Shown: piece by piece, positions 25,413-29,396 of the stretch
Layout of the letters: every line of letters starts with the position of its first letter
How positions within the stretch are numbered: the stretch's first letter is position 1
The notes under the pieces: generated by a model
Seen by the model: only the letters and a program-made list of their open reading frames with translations
Database searches by the model: none
Told to the model about the DNA's origin: nothing
Translations under genes and position numbers: made by a program
Origin: an uncultured Eubacteriales bacterium
Lineage (GTDB): Bacteria; Bacillota; Clostridia; Christensenellales; Christensenellaceae
Reading direction: 5' to 3'
DNA length: 29,396 bases
NCBI GenBank assembly: GCA_900545085.1
Contig: UQXU01000013.1
Location: 1-29,396 of the forward strand

Positions 25413-25536
25413 CTCTCTCCGAATGCGTAATATTCGCATATTTCCGCTCGTTTCATGTCTAAATCACAGTTATTTTGCACATTTTGTTCCTGCCGCTCTG
25501 CACTGCACAATATCTGGCATACTTTAATATGAATTT

Positions 25537-26610
25537 TTATTTTTCGCCGTCTGTACTTTCCGCCTCAGCACTCGTCTCGACAGCATCCGCCGGCTCTGCT
25601 TCAGGCTCGTCGTCCAGCGTAAGACGCGCATGAGGCATGTGCTCCAGCACCTTTTCCTTGACCTCTTGAGCAACCTCCGGATTGTCCACGAGGAACTGAC
25701 GCGCGTTATCTTTTCCCTGGCCTATTCTCATATCTCCAAAGGAATACCATGAGCCGGATTTGCTCACTACGCCAAATTCTACGCCCAGGTTTATCAGGCT
25801 GGATTCGAGAGATATGCCTTTTCCGTAATAAATATCACAATCCACCTGAGCGAACGGCGGCGCAACCTTGTTCTTCGGGATCTTAATTCTGGTTTTATTT
25901 CCTACCGCTTTGTCCCCCTGTTTAATCTGCTCCCCGCGCCTAACCTCTATTCTCACAGAGGAATAGAACTTCATCGCTCTTCCGCCGGGCGTAATTTCAG
26001 GATTTCCGAACATTATGCCCACCTTTTCTCTCAGCTGATTTATAAATATTGCAACTGTCTTAGATTTGCTTATCGCGCCGGAGAGCTTGCGCAAAGCCTG
26101 GCTCATCAATCTGGCCTGCAATCCCACATGAGAATCTCCCATCTCGCCGTCTATCTCGCTCTTTGGGACAAGCGCCGCCACGGAGTCTATTACTACGACG
26201 TCTATCGCGCCGCTGCGTATGAGCGCTTCCGCTATTTCCAAAGCCTGCTCTCCTGTATCCGGCTGAGATATAAGCAGATTATCCACATCTACTCCCAGAT
26301 TTCTCGCATATTTAGGATCGAGCGCGTGCTCCGCGTCTATGAACGCCGCCAGTCCGCCCAGAGCCTGAGCCGACGCTATCGCATGCAGCGCGACGGTCGT
26401 CTTGCCCGATGATTCCGGTCCGAAAATTTCAATTATCCTTCCGCGCGGATAGCCGCCTATGCCGAGAGCTATATCCAGCTCAAGGCAGCCCGAAGGAATG
26501 ACTGTCAACTCCAACCCTGCCTCCTTGTCGCCAAGACGCATAACGGCGCCTTTGCCGAACTGTTTTTCTATCCCTTTTAACGCCATATCCAGCGCCATCT
26601 GTTTATCCAT
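25537..26610 (-). CDS. recA: Recombinase RecA
   Basis: 357-residue DNA-dependent ATPase for homologous recombination and SOS induction. The Walker A loop GPESSGKTT is at 64-72; [15 protein letters not shown] is the Walker B region and [17 protein letters not shown] is the L2/DNA-binding segment. The acidic C-terminal tail is rich in Glu and Asp, as usual. AGGGG precedes the ATG. It follows pgsA by only 26 bases, and no LexA/DinR box (GAAC-N4-GTTC) or separate promoter is visible in that gap, so expression may depend on the upstream ftsK-rimO-pgsA transcript or an internal promoter. No clear terminator was found after recA. Confidence 0.98.
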   Translation of the reverse strand: MDKQMALDMALKGIEKQFGKGAVMRLGDKEAGLELTVIPSGCLELDIALGIGGYPRGRIIEIFGPESSGKTTVALHAIASAQALGGLAAFIDAEHALDPKYARNLGVDVDNLLISQPDTGEQALEIAEALIRSGAIDVVVIDSVAALVPKSEIDGEMGDSHVGLQARLMSQALRKLSGAISKSKTVAIFINQLREKVGIMFGNPEITPGGRAMKFYSSVRIEVRRGEQIKQGDKAVGNKTRIKIPKNKVAPPFAQVDCDIYYGKGISLESSLINLGVEFGVVSKSGSWYSFGDMRIGQGKDNARQFLVDNPEVAQEVKEKVLEHMPHARLTLDDEPEAEPADAVETSAEAESTDGEK

Positions 26611-26636
26611 ATTTGACCCCTTTACCTATTGTTGAT

Positions 26637-27191
26637 TCAACCAGCCTTTACTCTGTGAGCAGAAATGTAACTCGATATATAATGTATGCACGACAGCACC
26701 GCCAACACAACGCTTATCATCATTAATATCATTTCTATATCTACGCCCGTAAGCTGCATCGCCGGAGACCCGAGCAGCATAAGCGCCAGACCCACCATCT
26801 GAAAAAGCGTCTTTAGTTTTCCGATTCTATCCGCCGCGATGACCACCCCTGCCTCCGCCGCGACAAGACGCACGCCTGATATGACAAATTCTCTCGCCAG
26901 TATTATCAGCGCGATGAGCATAGGCAGGCGTCCTACGTCTACTAATATCAGCATCGCCGCCATCACCAGGAGCTTATCAGCCATAGGATCCATAAGTTTT
27001 CCGAAGTTAGTAACGCAGTGCTTCCTACGCGCTATTATTCCGTCGAGAAGATCCGTTATAGAGGCCAGTATAAATATTATACCCGCCGCTATATACCACG
27101 CCGGAAAATCTATGAGATATACCGCTACAATAAGCGGTACCATTAACATACGCGCCACAGTCATCATGTTAGGCAGTTTTTCAATCTTCAT
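26637..27191 (-). CDS. pgsA: CDP-diacylglycerol-glycerol-3-phosphate 3-phosphatidyltransferase
   Basis: 184-residue integral membrane enzyme that makes phosphatidylglycerol phosphate from CDP-diacylglycerol and glycerol 3-phosphate. The CDP-alcohol phosphotransferase signature is complete: Asp47, Asp50, Gly51, Ala54, Arg55, Gly64, Asp68 and Asp72. Several hydrophobic helices follow. It starts 2 bases after the rimO stop and precedes recA, the pgsA-recA linkage seen in many Bacillota (often with cinA between, absent here). Confidence 0.93.
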   Translation of the reverse strand: MKIEKLPNMMTVARMLMVPLIVAVYLIDFPAWYIAAGIIFILASITDLLDGIIARRKHCVTNFGKLMDPMADKLLVMAAMLILVDVGRLPMLIALIILAREFVISGVRLVAAEAGVVIAADRIGKLKTLFQMVGLALMLLGSPAMQLTGVDIEMILMMISVVLAVLSCIHYISSYISAHRVKAG

Positions 27192-27193
27192 TA

Positions 27194-28516
27194 TTATATC
27201 TCTCTCGCATACAAATCGTATTCGTCAGCCTTTTCAATCTTCACCGTCGTTATTTCTCCCGCCTCCAGCTCACGCTCGGAGAAGAAATACGTCTGTCCGT
27301 CCACGTCGCGCGTTTGCCCCAGCGTTCTGGCAACGTACATAAATCTGTCCATATCATATCCTTCGACAAGCGCCTCCTGCCGAGTTCCTATCAGCAGCTC
27401 ATCTCGCCGCAGCGATATTTCCTGCTGCAGAAGCATTACGCGCTCCAGCCTCTCCTCCGCCGTCTCCGGCGGTACTTTGGGCTCCTGCTTCGCCGCGAGA
27501 GTTCCTTCCTGTTCAGAAAATACAAATACTCCGAGCCTGTCAAACTCAAGCTTTTGCAGTTTTTCCAACAATTCCTCGAATATTTCCTCGGTTTCTCCCG
27601 GATAGCCTACTATTATAGTAGTCCGCAAAATAAAACTTGCGTCTGCCGCGCGTATCATTCCGACGGCGTTTTCTATCTGTTCATACGTACTGCGCCTTCT
27701 CATTCGCATCAGTATTTCGTCGGAGAGATGCTGCACGGGCATATCTATATATTTAACTATATTTTCATGGCGTGTCATTACGTCAATCAGCTCAGGCGTT
27801 ATGCTCTCAGGATAGCAGTACAACAGACGAATCCACTTCACATCTGTCGCCGCCAATCTTTCCAGCAGCTCGGCAATCTTACATTCTCCGTATATATCCT
27901 CGCCGTATCTCGTCGTATCCTGCGCAACGAGAACTATTTCCTTCACGCCGCGCTCCGCCAGACATTTTACCTCCAGCTCTATGTTTTCCATCGTTCTGCT
28001 CTTGAGTCCGCCGCGTATCCTCGGAATCAGGCAGTATGAGCAGCCGTTGGAACAGCCTTCTGCTATTTTAACATACGCCGTATAACCTGGAGTCGAAAGA
28101 GTGCGCTGCTCATAGCAGCCGTCCAGCGTAGGCTTCTTTACATTTATAAAGCGTTCTCCTTTTACCACTCTTTCTACAGTTTCAGTTATATCAGCCGCAG
28201 AGGTCACGCCGAGACATGCGTCTATCTCGTCTATCTCATCCATAAGCTCCTTTGCGAAGAGCTGCGCAAGACATCCGGTTACTATCAGCGCACATGCGCT
28301 TGACTTCCGGTATTCCGCAGCCTCAAGTATGCAGTCTATACTTTCCTGCTGCGCGCTTTCTATAAAACCGCAGGTATTTACTACTATTATATCTGCATAC
28401 TGCATCTCCGTAACCAGAGTATATTTTTTTTGCAGCTCGCTGAGCATAAGCTCAGAGTCCACTGTATTTTTATCGCAGCCTAACGCCACAAGGCAGAAAG
28501 TTTTTTTATCAGTCAT
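27194..28516 (-). CDS. rimO: Ribosomal protein uS12 methylthiotransferase RimO
   Basis: 440-residue radical-SAM enzyme that adds a methylthio group to an aspartate of ribosomal protein S12. The N-terminal domain holds the second [4Fe-4S] cluster ligands Cys14, Cys49 and Cys82. The radical-SAM CxxxCxxC is Cys155, Cys159 and Cys162 (EGCSNGCSYC). A TRAM domain occupies about the last 65 residues. N-terminal VALGCDKNTVDSE and GGLKSRTMENI favour RimO over the tRNA enzyme MiaB. Its start overlaps the ftsK stop by 8 bases. Confidence 0.94.
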   Translation of the reverse strand: MTDKKTFCLVALGCDKNTVDSELMLSELQKKYTLVTEMQYADIIVVNTCGFIESAQQESIDCILEAAEYRKSSACALIVTGCLAQLFAKELMDEIDEIDACLGVTSAADITETVERVVKGERFINVKKPTLDGCYEQRTLSTPGYTAYVKIAEGCSNGCSYCLIPRIRGGLKSRTMENIELEVKCLAERGVKEIVLVAQDTTRYGEDIYGECKIAELLERLAATDVKWIRLLYCYPESITPELIDVMTRHENIVKYIDMPVQHLSDEILMRMRRRSTYEQIENAVGMIRAADASFILRTTIIVGYPGETEEIFEELLEKLQKLEFDRLGVFVFSEQEGTLAAKQEPKVPPETAEERLERVMLLQQEISLRRDELLIGTRQEALVEGYDMDRFMYVARTLGQTRDVDGQTYFFSERELEAGEITTVKIEKADEYDLYAREI

Positions 28517-29396
28517 TGCCCCCTCCGCTCAATCTGTTGAATTCGTCCCATGTTATAAGTATCTGTCTGGGCTTGCTTCCGTCAGCCGGAGAAACGTATC
28601 CCCGTTGCTCCATTTCATCCACCAATCGCGCGGCTCTGGCGTATCCCACTCGGAGCCTGCGCTGCAGCATTGAGATTGACACCTGTTCGTATTCCAGCGC
28701 AAGCCTCAGCGCCTTTCCCAGCAGCTCATCTTCTCCGTTAAGATCAGCTCCGTCGTCTGTGCTCGGGTTTTCCTTTCCTTTCGGAATTGCGCGTTCTATA
28801 GCATCCTGAGTCTCTTCGTCATACGTTGCTTCTCCGTCTCGTTTCAGGAAGTCTATCACTGCGGATATCTCGTCTTCACTTATCCAGCATCCCTGCACTC
28901 TTATGGGTTTGGGAGCGTCGCCGGGCTTGAAAAGCATATCTCCTTTGCCCAGCAGCTTCTCCGCGCCATGCATATCCAGTATCGTGCGGGAATCCACGCC
29001 TGACGAAACCGTGAGAGCTATTCTGGCGGGTATGTTCGCCTTTATCAAACCGGTAATTACGTCTACCGAAGGTCTCTGTGTAGCGACGACGAGATGTATC
29101 CCGCTCGCCCTGCCCTTCTGCGCTATACGGCAGATAGCCGACTCCACTTCTTTCGAGCTGACCATCATCAAATCCGCCAGCTCATCTACTATTATAACAA
29201 GCTTGGGCAGCGTTTCAAGACCGTTTTCTTTGGCATATTTGTTATATCTCTCTATCTCTTTTGCAGTGGACGCGGAAAAGAGAGAGTATCTCCGTTCCAT
29301 CTCTCCCACTGCCCATGCGAGCGCACCCGCCGCCCTCTTAGGCTCCGTCACTACCGGAACCTTGAGATGCGGTATGCCGTTATATCCGCTCAGCTC
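28509..29396 (-). CDS. ftsK: DNA translocase FtsK/SpoIIIE, C-terminal part (gene continues beyond window)
   Basis: 295 residues at the 3' end of a gene that enters from the right edge; the frame is open to 29396, and a GTG at 29351 is internal, not a start. Visible are part of the RecA-like motor with Walker B KLVIIVDELADLMM, GIHLVVATQRPSVDVITG and the arginine-containing IPARIALTVSSGVDSRTILD, then an acidic linker and the winged-helix gamma domain (about the last 65 residues, SISMLQRRLRVGYARAARL) that reads KOPS/SRS sequences. The Walker A and membrane domains are outside. It moves chromosomal DNA at the septum; in a spore former one paralogue (SpoIIIE) serves the forespore. It is first in the ftsK-rimO-pgsA-recA cluster. 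Confidence 0.93.
   Translation of the reverse strand, partial: ELSGYNGIPHLKVPVVTEPKRAAGALAWAVGEMERRYSLFSASTAKEIERYNKYAKENGLETLPKLVIIVDELADLMMVSSKEVESAICRIAQKGRASGIHLVVATQRPSVDVITGLIKANIPARIALTVSSGVDSRTILDMHGAEKLLGKGDMLFKPGDAPKPIRVQGCWISEDEISAVIDFLKRDGEATYDEETQDAIERAIPKGKENPSTDDGADLNGEDELLGKALRLALEYEQVSISMLQRRLRVGYARAARLVDEMEQRGYVSPADGSKPRQILITWDEFNRLSGGGND

Noticed and set aside
26279..26287. A further perfect TTATCCACA inside recA
   Set aside because: It is explained by the codons for Val-Asp-Asn in a conserved part of RecA and is isolated; one chance occurrence near this rate is not surprising.
1..29396. CRISPR array, tRNA/rRNA genes, insertion sequence or prophage
   Set aside because: No regularly spaced repeats, tRNA-like clover-leaf segments, transposase or phage genes were recognised on either strand.

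Overview
The window reads as ordinary core chromosome of a Bacillota (Firmicutes) bacterium, most likely an anaerobe of the Clostridia or a neighbouring class. The evidence is a full-length Spo0A, a Veg protein, a PyrR-controlled pyr operon that uses the PyrK/PyrDB type of dihydroorotate dehydrogenase, a K+-dependent-type membrane pyrophosphatase, an ATP-type PEP carboxykinase, strong GGAGG ribosome binding sites and sigma-A-like promoters. No phage, transposon, CRISPR array, rRNA or tRNA was recognised. Species cannot be assigned from the sequence alone.

Layout. 1-219 is the 3' end of a dimeric glycyl-tRNA synthetase gene. 453-3366 is a two-gene plus-strand unit: a FabF-like ketosynthase followed by an adenylate-forming acyl ligase. 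3466-6218 (minus) holds an ECF transporter S component, coaX (pantothenate kinase) and hom (homoserine dehydrogenase). 6433-7466 (minus) is lrgAB, divergent from hppA (7750-9897, plus). 10228-20494 (minus) is the complete de novo UMP operon pyrR-pyrB-pyrC-pyrF-carA-carB-pyrK-pyrD-pyrE, with a PyrR-binding loop and attenuator in its leader. spo0A (20898-21671, plus) is divergent from that operon. 21864-24455 (minus) holds rsmA then pckA. A 90-residue orphan gene (24613-24885, plus) and veg (minus) follow. Between veg and recA lies an AT-rich region with a dense cluster of DnaA boxes. ftsK (partial)-rimO-pgsA-recA (minus) form a tight cluster up to the right edge.

How the genes fit together. 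The nine pyr genes encode every step from glutamine/bicarbonate to UMP plus the UMP/PRPP-sensing RNA-binding attenuator. Their short gaps and overlaps (TAATG, ATGA) indicate one transcript of about 10.5 kb. The ECF S component and CoaX suggest vitamin uptake followed by phosphorylation towards coenzyme A. HppA, PckA and LrgAB suit a fermentative energy economy (PPi-driven ion pumping, PEP/oxaloacetate exchange, possible pyruvate handling).

Points most worth a second look: (1) at least five DnaA boxes in 91 bp, six in 116 bp, between veg and recA; (2) two same-orientation Spo0A-box-like heptamers 21 bp apart in the spo0A/pyr divergent region, one overlapping the pyr -35; (3) a possible 12-codon leader ORF translationally coupled to hom; (4) the FabF/acyl-ligase pair, with an unusual residue in the ligase phosphate loop; (5) the 90-residue orphan protein.
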